From assembly GCF_022662305.1 (NCBI RefSeq), contig NZ_JAKNQH010000008.1:113709-177708 (forward strand): DNA of 64,000 nucleotides, read 5' to 3'. The notes beneath the pieces were generated by a model. It had not been told where the DNA came from and did no database searches. It saw nothing but the letters and a program-made list of their open reading frames with translations. This document shows, one piece after another, positions 46,618 through 53,876 of this stretch (position 1 is its first letter; every line of letters begins with the position of its first letter). Source of the stretch: Sphingomonas sp. BAUL-RG-20F-R05-02. Its GTDB lineage: Bacteria > Pseudomonadota > Alphaproteobacteria > Sphingomonadales > Sphingomonadaceae. Made by a program: the position numbers and the translations under genes.

Positions 46618-48072
46618 TTATACCAATTTACCGGTGCGGATCAGTTCCTTGTACCAGTCCGCGCTGAGCTTGGGCGTGCGCTTCTCCGTTTTGAAGTCGA
46701 CGTGGTGGATGCCGAAGCGGGTGTTGTAGCCGTCCTCCCACTCGAAATTGTCCATCAGGCTCCACAGGAAATAGCCCTGAATTGGATAGCCCTCGCGCAC
46801 CGCGCGCTGCATGTGGGTGATGCAGTTGCGCAGGTACATGATGCGGTCGGCATCATAGACCTTGCCATCCGGTGACACCACGTCGTCGGCGGAACAGCCG
46901 TTCTCCGAAATGAAGATGCGCTTCGGCTTCCACAGGTCCGATACCGTGCGAATACCCCAGTACAGCACCTCTGGCGCGACATAGAGCCACGGCGACACCA
47001 TGCGCGGGGAATGCTCCAGATGCGGCAGGATCGCATAACCGCGCGGCTGATCGGGCGCGGCGCGAACGTAGTTGGGCGTGTAGAGGTTGAGCGACACGAA
47101 ATCGAGCGGGCTGCTGATGATCTTCATATCCCCCGCCTGCACGCGCGGCGCATCCTTACCCTGTGCGGTCAGGTAGGTGTCGAGATACTTGCCTTCCATG
47201 ATCGCGGTGAGGAACATCGCGTTCTCCTCGCGCACCGCGGCCTTGGTGGCGGCGATATGCTCGGGCGTTTCGATCACGGGCACGAACATGCTGGTGTTGT
47301 CGGCCAGCCCGATCTGGGTGCCGGGTCGCGCGGCGGCGCGGATCGCCTGCACGCCGAGACCATGCGCCAGCACGCCGTTATGACGGATCTGGTTGACGTC
47401 ACGCGGCGGCAGCTTGAGGCCGGGCGCCTTCTGGCCGGTCATGTACGACAGGTCGGTGAAGCAGCGCAGTTCGTTGACCGTCATGATGTGCTTGACGCGG
47501 TCGGACAGCTTTCCTGCCATATAGCCGGCGTAATCGGCAAAGGCATAGGCCGTGTCGCGCGATTGCCAACCGCCGGCGAGCCCGGTCGGCAGATCCCAGT
47601 GGAACATCGTCGCATGTGGCGCGATGCCAGCGGCGAGCAGCCCGTCGACCAGCCGGTCGTAATAGTCGACCCCCTTCGGATTGGGCGCGCCCCGCCCGCT
47701 CGGGAAGATGCGCGACCATGCGATTGAGAAACGATAGGCGCGGGCGCCAAGCGCCTTCAGCAGCGCGATATCGTCGCGATAGCGGTGGTAGCTGTCGCAC
47801 GCCACGTCGCCGGTATCGCCGTTGGCGACCTTGCCCGGCGTGTGCGAGAACACGTCCCAATTGGTCGGCCCGCGCCCATCCTCGTTGACGGCACCTTCGA
47901 TCTGATAGGCCGCCGTCGCGCAGCCCCATGCGAAATCGCGCGGGAACGCACCATCCGCCACCGCCGGGCGCGGGCCGGGCTGCGCTGTTGCGGCGCCCGG
48001 CGTCAGCAGCGATGTCGCGAGCGCGGCGCCGCCCAGACCCAGTCCCAGTTCGCGGCGCGTTACATCGGCCAT
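46618..48072 (-). CDS. GH1 beta-glucosidase/beta-galactosidase with Tat signal
   Basis: Encodes 484 residues. A twin-arginine signal (DVTRRELGLGLGGAALATSL) directs export of the folded enzyme. GH1 motifs are FAWGCATAAYQIEGA, YRFSIAWSRIFPSG, HWDLPTGL, acid/base Glu201 in TVNEL, nucleophile Glu390 in FISENG and SLMDNFEWEDGYNTRFG. The usual T-x-N-E-P reads T-V-N-E-L here. It acts on beta-glucosides or galactosides in the periplasm. It lies 60 bp after the mutarotase gene in the direction of the fucose operon and may be its last cistron. Confidence 0.92.
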   Translation of the reverse strand: MADVTRRELGLGLGGAALATSLLTPGAATAQPGPRPAVADGAFPRDFAWGCATAAYQIEGAVNEDGRGPTNWDVFSHTPGKVANGDTGDVACDSYHRYRDDIALLKALGARAYRFSIAWSRIFPSGRGAPNPKGVDYYDRLVDGLLAAGIAPHATMFHWDLPTGLAGGWQSRDTAYAFADYAGYMAGKLSDRVKHIMTVNELRCFTDLSYMTGQKAPGLKLPPRDVNQIRHNGVLAHGLGVQAIRAAARPGTQIGLADNTSMFVPVIETPEHIAATKAAVREENAMFLTAIMEGKYLDTYLTAQGKDAPRVQAGDMKIISSPLDFVSLNLYTPNYVRAAPDQPRGYAILPHLEHSPRMVSPWLYVAPEVLYWGIRTVSDLWKPKRIFISENGCSADDVVSPDGKVYDADRIMYLRNCITHMQRAVREGYPIQGYFLWSLMDNFEWEDGYNTRFGIHHVDFKTEKRTPKLSADWYKELIRTGKLV

Positions 48073-48132
48073 GTCATCTCTCCTTGTAGGTCGTTTGCGG
48101 CGATCACCGACTGTAGCGTGCGTGATCGTAGG

Positions 48133-48465
48133 TCAGGGTTGTTCGGCGAGCGAGAAGATCCGGGCGGCAGGCGTCCACTTCGCGTCGCGGTCTGCCCAGG
48201 GCAAGGGGCGTTGAACGCTGTCCATCCTGCTTTCCCACTCCTGCACCGCTTCGATCGTCTCACGCGTCGGTGCGTAATCCTCGCGCGTCTCCATCACCAT
48301 GACAAGGCGATTACCGCTGCGATAGATCTCCATGGCGAGAATGCCCGATCCACGAATGTCCGCGCACACCGCCGGTGGCACCGCCCCCGCGGCGTGCCAG
48401 CGCTCGTACCGGTCGATCGCCGCCGCTTCGTCGACGAGATCGATAAGCAGGACCTGGCGTGGCAT
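48133..48465 (-). CDS. RhaM-family sugar mutarotase, likely acting on L-fucose
   Basis: Encodes 110 residues of the dimeric ferredoxin-like rhamnose-mutarotase family: residues DEAAAIDRYERWHAAGAVPP, an Ile-rich core IRGSGILAMEIYRSGNRLVMVMET and a C-terminal WADRDAKWTPAARIF. The family interconverts alpha and beta anomers of 6-deoxyhexoses. No rhamnose genes are nearby, while five L-fucose genes precede it on the same strand (gap 16 bp), so L-fucose is the likely substrate. A similar mutarotase occurs in the fucose clusters of Xanthomonas and Campylobacter. Confidence 0.85.
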   Translation of the reverse strand: MPRQVLLIDLVDEAAAIDRYERWHAAGAVPPAVCADIRGSGILAMEIYRSGNRLVMVMETREDYAPTRETIEAVQEWESRMDSVQRPLPWADRDAKWTPAARIFSLAEQP

Positions 48466-48481
48466 CAGTGCGGCGAGCCGT

Positions 48482-49213
48482 TCAATTTACCCATCCGCCA
48501 TCGATGACGTGAACCGCGCCGGTCGTAAAGGCCGCATCGTCGCTCGCCAGATACAGCGCGAGATTCGCGATCTCCTCCGCGCGACCGAGCCGCCCCATCG
48601 GCTGGCGCGCGATGAACGCGGCCTGCGCGGCGGCATAGTCGCCGGTATCGTGCAGCCGCTGTTGCAGCGACGGCGTGTCTATCGTGCCGGGGCAGATTGC
48701 GTTGCAGCGCACCCCCTGCCCGACGAAATCGGCCGCCACTGCCTTGGTCAGCCCGATCACGCCGGCCTTGGTCGCGCCGTAGGCGAAGCGGTTGGGAATG
48801 CCCTTCACCGAACTGGCGATTGACGAAACGTTGACGATCGCGCCGCCGCCCCGCGCCAGCATGCCCGGCAGGAAAGCGCGGACCGTGCGGAACATCGCGG
48901 TCATGTTGATCGACACCGCCTGCGCCCATTCCTCCTCCGTACAATCGAGGATCGTGCCGGCGTGAACGATCCCGGCGATGTTGGCGAGCACGTCAATCCC
49001 GCCGATCTCACCCGCCAGGGCCACCACGGCGGCTGCATCGGTCACGTCGAGCGCGCGCGTCTCGCATCCGTCCAGTCCGGCTAGCGCGTCGAGGTCGCGA
49101 TCGGTAGCGATCACGCGTGCGCCTTCGGTCGCGTACAGCTGTGCGGTCGCGCGACCGATGCCGCGTGCCGCCGCAGTGATGACCGCTACCTTGCCTTCAA
49201 GCCGTCCCGTCAT
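48482..49213 (-). CDS. 2-keto-3-deoxy-L-fuconate dehydrogenase (SDR)
   Basis: A classical SDR of 243 residues from ATG 49213, which overlaps the stop of the upstream gene. The motifs are GKVAVITAAARGIGRATAQL, VLANIAGIVH, the catalytic Ser in VSSIASSVKGIPNRFAYGATKAG with Tyr/Lys, and RCNAICPGTIDTPSL. The sequence closely follows what I recall of the Xanthomonas 2-keto-3-deoxy-L-fuconate dehydrogenase, including NRFAYG(A)(S/T)K and the ARQPMGR end. It would oxidise the C4 hydroxyl with NAD to 2,4-diketo-3-deoxy-L-fuconate. The enzyme that cleaves this product is not in the window. Confidence 0.85.
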   Translation of the reverse strand: MTGRLEGKVAVITAAARGIGRATAQLYATEGARVIATDRDLDALAGLDGCETRALDVTDAAAVVALAGEIGGIDVLANIAGIVHAGTILDCTEEEWAQAVSINMTAMFRTVRAFLPGMLARGGGAIVNVSSIASSVKGIPNRFAYGATKAGVIGLTKAVAADFVGQGVRCNAICPGTIDTPSLQQRLHDTGDYAAAQAAFIARQPMGRLGRAEEIANLALYLASDDAAFTTGAVHVIDGGWVN

Positions 49214-50418
49214 GCTGTCGTCCTCATTCGTGTCGGCAGGCACGCCGGGCCGATCGGCTCGAAGGCCTTGTAGGTCAGGATGAATTCGCGGTGGCCGAGC
49301 GTTTCGGAAACGCTGCGCTCGCCCCCGGCCACCGCCAGCACCGCCGCGACAATCTCCTCGCCGACGGTGTCCAGCGTCGCCTCGCCTTCGAGGATGCGGC
49401 CGGCGTTGACGTCCATGTCCGCCGCCAGCCGCCGCGCCGTCTCCGGATTGGCACACACCTTGATGACCGGCGCGATCGCCGAGCCGACCACCGATCCGCG
49501 CCCGGTGGTGAAGATCGTCAGGTGGCAACCGCACGCGATCATCTCGACGATCTCGGCATTGTCGGAGATATTGGGGAAGCCGAAGCGCGGCTCGCCGTCC
49601 GGCACCACGTCGAGCAGGTAGAGTCCGCCGGTCGGCGGCACGTCACCGGGCTTGATGAGGCCGCTGATCGGTGAAGACCCCGATTTGGAATAGGCCCCCA
49701 TCGACTTTTCTTCCTGCGTGGTCAGCCCACCCTCGGCATTGCCGGGCGCGAAGCTGCCGAAGCCCATCACCGTGTAATAGCGCTCGGCCTTCTCCACGCA
49801 GGCGACGATCGCCTCGCCCAGTTCGGGCGTGACCGCGCGCGTTTCCATGATGCTCTCGCAGCCGACCAGTTCGCCGGTCTCCTCGAAGATACAGGTCGCG
49901 CCGTCCGCCACCAGCCGGTCGAACGCGCGGCCGACGGCGGGGTTGGCGGTGATGCCGCTGGTCCCGTCCGAACCGCCGCAGATCGTGCCGATCACCAGTT
50001 CGTCGATCCGCATCGGCACGCGTGGGCAATCGGCGATCGCCGCCTGCACGCGCGCCACTGCGGCGAGGCCGGCCGCGATCGTCGCGGCGGTGCCGCCGGT
50101 CTGCTGGATCACGTACAGTTCGACCGGGCGACCGCTCGCCGCGATGTGCGCCTGCAGGCGTTCGCGGTCGAAGCTCTCGCAGCCGAGCGACACCAGCACC
50201 ACGCCGCCGACATTGGGGTGCGTCGTCACCGCTTCCATGATCTTGGCGGCGTAAGCGTTCGGATAGCAGCCGGGAAAGCCGATCAGGTGGACATCCGCAT
50301 CGTCCGCCTTGTCGACGATGCGCCGCGCGACATGGTGCGCGCATTCGACGAGGTACACCACCGCGACCGTGTTGCGGATGCCCTTGCGTCCGTCCGCGCG
50401 CGCATAGCCGAGCATCAT
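49210..50418 (-). CDS. UxaA-type dehydratase large chain (probable L-fuconate dehydratase)
   Basis: Encodes 402 residues covering only the C-terminal catalytic part of the UxaA (altronate dehydratase) family: GYARADGRKGIRN at the very start, then GCYPN, VSLGCESFDRERL, GTICGGSDGTSGITANPAVG and a late TTGRGSVVGSAIAPVIKV. Conserved cysteines (GCE, CGG, FEETGELVGCES) are in place for an iron centre. The N-terminal SAF domain that full UxaA carries is absent here and is fused to the preceding gene. In Campylobacter jejuni a split UxaA pair serves the L-fucose pathway, so fuconate dehydration is the best assignment. It overlaps both neighbours by 4 bp. Confidence 0.88.
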   Translation of the reverse strand: MMLGYARADGRKGIRNTVAVVYLVECAHHVARRIVDKADDADVHLIGFPGCYPNAYAAKIMEAVTTHPNVGGVVLVSLGCESFDRERLQAHIAASGRPVELYVIQQTGGTAATIAAGLAAVARVQAAIADCPRVPMRIDELVIGTICGGSDGTSGITANPAVGRAFDRLVADGATCIFEETGELVGCESIMETRAVTPELGEAIVACVEKAERYYTVMGFGSFAPGNAEGGLTTQEEKSMGAYSKSGSSPISGLIKPGDVPPTGGLYLLDVVPDGEPRFGFPNISDNAEIVEMIACGCHLTIFTTGRGSVVGSAIAPVIKVCANPETARRLAADMDVNAGRILEGEATLDTVGEEIVAAVLAVAGGERSVSETLGHREFILTYKAFEPIGPACLPTRMRTTA

Positions 50419-51704
50419 GACCCTGTTGCCGTCACGGTCGTGCGACTGTGCGCCGCGATGTAGTCGCTCTTCATGTTATGCATGTGGACCCATTCCCCCG
50501 GATTGGCCGCCGCCGTCATCGATCCGATCGGCGCACCGTATTTGATGACCTTGTCGCCCGCCGCCAGCGATCCGCGCGCGACCTTGTGGCCGACCGTGAT
50601 GCCCTCGCGCGCGGGGATCGTCCCGCCGGAGGTCGGCAGGATGTCGCCCGCCGCGATCGGCGCGACGCAGATCAGCACGTTGTCGTCGGGGTGTAGCAGG
50701 ATAAGCTGGTCCGCCGGCGAAATCTGCGCGGGCGTGTCGGCCGCGGCCTTGTCGAGCGCGGCCCAGACGGCTGCCGGCACGTCCGTGCCGATCCGCGCCA
50801 CCATCGCGTCGACCTGCTCGACGCCGACCAGCCCCGCGACCACGCAGGCGACGGCGGGATGGCGCAGCGGATGCTGCAACGCCGCCGCCGACAGCGAAAC
50901 GCCGGCATCCGCCGCCACTGCCGCCAGCGCCCGAGCCCGCGCGACGATCTCAGCGGAGGGCGGCGCGTAGTCGTAATGCAGGTCGCCCGCGTCGGCGGCG
51001 ATCGTGTCGTGCGCGAGGATGCCGCTGTTATACGGTCCGCCCGCGATCACGCGCACGCCGAGCGCGGCGCAGCGGTCCAGCAACGCGGTCGCGCGCCGAT
51101 CGAGCAACGTGTAGCGCCCGGCCAGCAAGATTACGTCGAGCGGCACCGCATCGAGCAGTTCCTCGCACACTGCGATCTCGTTCACGCCGATCCCGATCGC
51201 GCCGATCGCGCCCGCGTCGCGTAAATCGCACAGCACGCGGTAGCCGCCGTCAAGGAAGGCGTCACGGTGCCGCGCATGCTCGTCCCCATGCGTCTCGACG
51301 CCGAGATCGTGCGCCAGGACGATGTCGATGCGGCGCCCCTGCAGGCGCGCCGCGCTCGCCTCGAACGAGCGGAGCACGCCCTCCGCCGAATAATCGTAAA
51401 CCTCGTCGAACGGATCGGCATCGACAAAGCCTTGCCGCGTCCCCGTCTGCGTCGTCGGCACCAGTAAACGCCCGACTTTAGTCGAGACGATCGCCGCCTC
51501 GGTCGGATCACAGGCGGACAACGCAGCGCCAAGCCGCCGCTCGGCGAGGCCGAAACCGTAGCGCGGGGCGGTGTCGAAATAGCCGATACCCGCCGCCAGC
51601 GCCGCGGCCACCGTGGCCATCGCCTCCTCGTCACTGACCGCGCGGTACAGGTTGCCGATCGCGGCGGTGCCCATGCCGAAGCGGGGGAGAGCGGGCGTGG
51701 TCAT
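50415..51704 (-). CDS. Fusion: AKR-type L-fucose dehydrogenase with a UxaA SAF domain
   Basis: Encodes 429 residues from ATG 51704 (AAGGAG upstream). Residues 1 to ~325 are an aldo/keto reductase of the L-fucose/D-threo-aldose dehydrogenase type: PRFGMGTAAIGNLY, tetrad Asp44 and Tyr49 in YFDTAPRYGFG, Lys76 in STKVG and His132. Residues ~331-415 are an SAF domain as in the N-terminus of UxaA: LLHPDDNVLICVAPIAAGD, ITVGHKVARGSLAAGDKVIKYG and GEWVHMHNMKSDY. The junction has no stop or start cluster. Step 1 (fucose to fuconolactone) and the small part of step 3 (dehydratase) would thus be one polypeptide. It overlaps the UxaA large-chain gene by 4 bp. Confidence 0.9.
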   Translation of the reverse strand: MTTPALPRFGMGTAAIGNLYRAVSDEEAMATVAAALAAGIGYFDTAPRYGFGLAERRLGAALSACDPTEAAIVSTKVGRLLVPTTQTGTRQGFVDADPFDEVYDYSAEGVLRSFEASAARLQGRRIDIVLAHDLGVETHGDEHARHRDAFLDGGYRVLCDLRDAGAIGAIGIGVNEIAVCEELLDAVPLDVILLAGRYTLLDRRATALLDRCAALGVRVIAGGPYNSGILAHDTIAADAGDLHYDYAPPSAEIVARARALAAVAADAGVSLSAAALQHPLRHPAVACVVAGLVGVEQVDAMVARIGTDVPAAVWAALDKAAADTPAQISPADQLILLHPDDNVLICVAPIAAGDILPTSGGTIPAREGITVGHKVARGSLAAGDKVIKYGAPIGSMTAAANPGEWVHMHNMKSDYIAAHSRTTVTATGS

Positions 51705-52522
51705 GAATTTGCTCCTTGCGCCAGACGATAGATGCGGCTCGCGTTGCCGCCGAACACAGCCGTGCGCTCCGCCGCCGGGATCGCGTTCTCCGCTAGGTCG
51801 CGCCACGCGCGGTAGCTTTGCCGCAGCGTCACCACCGGCCAGTCACTCCCCCAGATCAGCCGGGCCGGGCCGAACAATGCGCGGAGCATTTGGATACAAG
51901 GCAGCGTTGCCGCCGCATCGCCTTCGGCGGCTTCGGTGACGAGACCGGACAGCTTGCACGCCACATGCGGCAACGCCGCAAGCGCCGTCATAGCATCCAC
52001 CCAGGCATCATTCGCTTCGCCGATCACCGGCTTGGCGGCGTGATCGATCACGATGCGCAAAGCCGGGTGTCGCAGCGCACAGCGTTCCAGCGCGGCGAGA
52101 TGGCGCGGCCGCACCAGCGCCTCCAGTACCAGACCCGCGTGCGCCATATGGGCGAGCGCGACGTCGAGCGCGGGATCGTCATACCAGGTGTCGGCACGAT
52201 CCTGCACCATCGGCCGAAGGCCGAGCAGTTTGCCCTCGCTCATCAGCCGGTCGATCCGCGCTGGCGCATCGGGAGCGGTAAGGTCGGCCCAGCCGATCAC
52301 GCCGGCGATGCGCTCGTCCGCGCGCGCAAGATCGAGCAGCCAGCGTGTATCCGCCTCGCTCTCCTGGCTTTGCACGAGAACGACGTGCGTGACGCCGGTT
52401 CCGGCGATCTCGCCCCACAGTTCGTCCGGCAGCACGTCGCGATGCAGCGTCGGCAGCTCCGGACCCGGCCACGTGCAGTCGTTCAGGCCCGGGCGCCAGA
52501 GATGGACGTGCGCGTCGATCAC
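51701..52522 (-). CDS. L-fuconolactone hydrolase (amidohydrolase family)
   Basis: Encodes 273 residues from GTG 52522, overlapping the transporter stop (GTGA). The amidohydrolase_2 motifs are IDAHVHLWRP at the start, DVLPDEL, VVLVQSQESEADTRWLL, the metal-ligand region IDHAAKPVI and the late WGSDWPVV. This matches the lactonase family in which L-fuconolactonases are found. It would open the lactone made by the adjacent dehydrogenase to L-fuconate. Start and stop both overlap neighbours by 4 bp. Confidence 0.87.
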   Translation of the reverse strand: MIDAHVHLWRPGLNDCTWPGPELPTLHRDVLPDELWGEIAGTGVTHVVLVQSQESEADTRWLLDLARADERIAGVIGWADLTAPDAPARIDRLMSEGKLLGLRPMVQDRADTWYDDPALDVALAHMAHAGLVLEALVRPRHLAALERCALRHPALRIVIDHAAKPVIGEANDAWVDAMTALAALPHVACKLSGLVTEAAEGDAAATLPCIQMLRALFGPARLIWGSDWPVVTLRQSYRAWRDLAENAIPAAERTAVFGGNASRIYRLAQGANS

Positions 52523-53760
52523 CGCGCCACCTCGCCACGGTGCGAGCGCGCGAACAACGCCACCACCACGAAACACGCCGCCGGCACCAGCATCGCCAGC
52601 GCGATCGCGCCGGTCGCGTCGGAGATGAAGCCCATTATTGCCGTCAGCACTGCGCCGCCGATGATTGCCATCACGATCATCGACGCGCCAGGCTTGGTCA
52701 GCGGACCGAGGCCCCGTAACGACAGCACGAAAATGGTCGGATACATGATCGACATGAAGAAGCTGCTCGCCACCAATGCCGCCACACCGACTCCGCCGCC
52801 GACAAGCGCAGCGACCAGCACGAGGGCGACGTTGATTGCGCCGAACACGCTCATCAGCCGCGCGCCGTCTATCCGAGCCAGCAACGCGGCGCCGACGAAC
52901 CGCCCGGCCATGAACAGTAGCAAGGAAGCGGTGAGCAGCCACGCCGCGTGCTGCGTACCGAACCGCGGCAACTCCGCCGCAACGTAGCGGATCAAGTAGC
53001 TCCAGATGCCGACCTGCGCGCCGACGTAGAAGAACTGCGCACCAACGCCGGCGATATAGCGCGGCCGCCGCAGCAGCGCACCGACGCCGGACAGGATGCC
53101 GCCTTCGCGCTCCACCCCTTCACGCCGGGTCGCCGCCGGCGGGAGCGGGGTCGCGATCAGCAGCGCCGCCCACGCCAATACCACGATGGCGATGGCGAGG
53201 TACGGCAGGCGTACATCGGCAGCGTCAGGTACGGCGGTGGCGGGCGTATCCGACAACAACAAAGCGGCACCCAGCGCCACGCCGGTGACCGAGCCGAGCG
53301 GGTTGAACGCCTGCGCGAGGTTGAGGCGACGGTCGGCACTTTGGGTTGGGCCCAATACCATCACCAGCGGGTTCGCCGCCGTTTCGAGGAAAGCAAGGCC
53401 GCTCGCGATGACGAACAAGGCGACGAGGAAGAACGGATAACTCGGCTGCAACGAGGCTGGCCAGAACAGCAAAGCGCCGCCAGCGAACAGCAACAGCCCG
53501 GCTACGACTGTCGCCTTGTAGCCGAACCGTTCCGCCGCATAGGCTGCCGGCAACGCAAAGCAGAAATAGCCGAGGTAGAACGCGGACTGCACCAGTCCGG
53601 ATTGCAGATCGGAAAGTTGGAAGACCTGCCGGAAGTGCGCGATCAGCACGTCGTTGAGGTTGTTGGCCAGCCCCCACAGGAAGAACAGCCCGACGATCAG
53701 GATCATGCCCGCGCGGCCGGCGATCGCCGGCGCGTCTCGGTTCGGCGTGCCCTCGGCCAT
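52519..53760 (-). CDS. fucP: L-fucose:H+ symporter
   Basis: Encodes 413 residues with about 12 transmembrane helices. ATG 53760 has GGAGG at 8-nt spacing; the in-frame GTG two codons earlier is too close to it. FucP-family signatures are present: LFFLWGLANNLNDVLIAHFRQ, GYFCFALPAAYAAERFGYK, LAFLETAANPLVMVLGP, LAQAFNPLGSVTGVALGA and MSIMYPTIFVLSL. It brings L-fucose released in the periplasm into the cytoplasm. It heads a block of five genes with 4-bp overlaps. The space to the receptor terminator is under 50 bp. Confidence 0.92.
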   Translation of the reverse strand: MAEGTPNRDAPAIAGRAGMILIVGLFFLWGLANNLNDVLIAHFRQVFQLSDLQSGLVQSAFYLGYFCFALPAAYAAERFGYKATVVAGLLLFAGGALLFWPASLQPSYPFFLVALFVIASGLAFLETAANPLVMVLGPTQSADRRLNLAQAFNPLGSVTGVALGAALLLSDTPATAVPDAADVRLPYLAIAIVVLAWAALLIATPLPPAATRREGVEREGGILSGVGALLRRPRYIAGVGAQFFYVGAQVGIWSYLIRYVAAELPRFGTQHAAWLLTASLLLFMAGRFVGAALLARIDGARLMSVFGAINVALVLVAALVGGGVGVAALVASSFFMSIMYPTIFVLSLRGLGPLTKPGASMIVMAIIGGAVLTAIMGFISDATGAIALAMLVPAACFVVVALFARSHRGEVAR

Positions 53761-53808
53761 TGTCACATCCTCCGTTTGCGGGCGGCCGGCATCACCGCCG
53801 TGTTCCTT

Positions 53809-53844
53809 AAAAAAATCGGCCAGAGCCCGGAGGACTCTGGCCGA
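53809..53844 (-). terminator. Rho-independent terminator between receptor and fucP
   Basis: Read on the minus strand, TCGGCCAGAG / CTCTGGCCGA form a perfect 10-bp stem with a 9-nt loop, followed directly by a run of seven T residues (A-run 53809-53815 on the plus strand). It starts 33 bases after the receptor stop. It is a textbook intrinsic terminator, placed so close to fucP that little room remains for a separate promoter. Confidence 0.9.
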
Positions 53845-53876
53845 AGGGGAGGAAGCGTGTCGAGGATCAAGTCGCC

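Noticed and set aside
48133..48465. Annotation of the mutarotase as L-rhamnose specific
   Set aside because: The family name is rhamnose mutarotase, but the gene lies in a fucose operon and no rhamnose genes are present.
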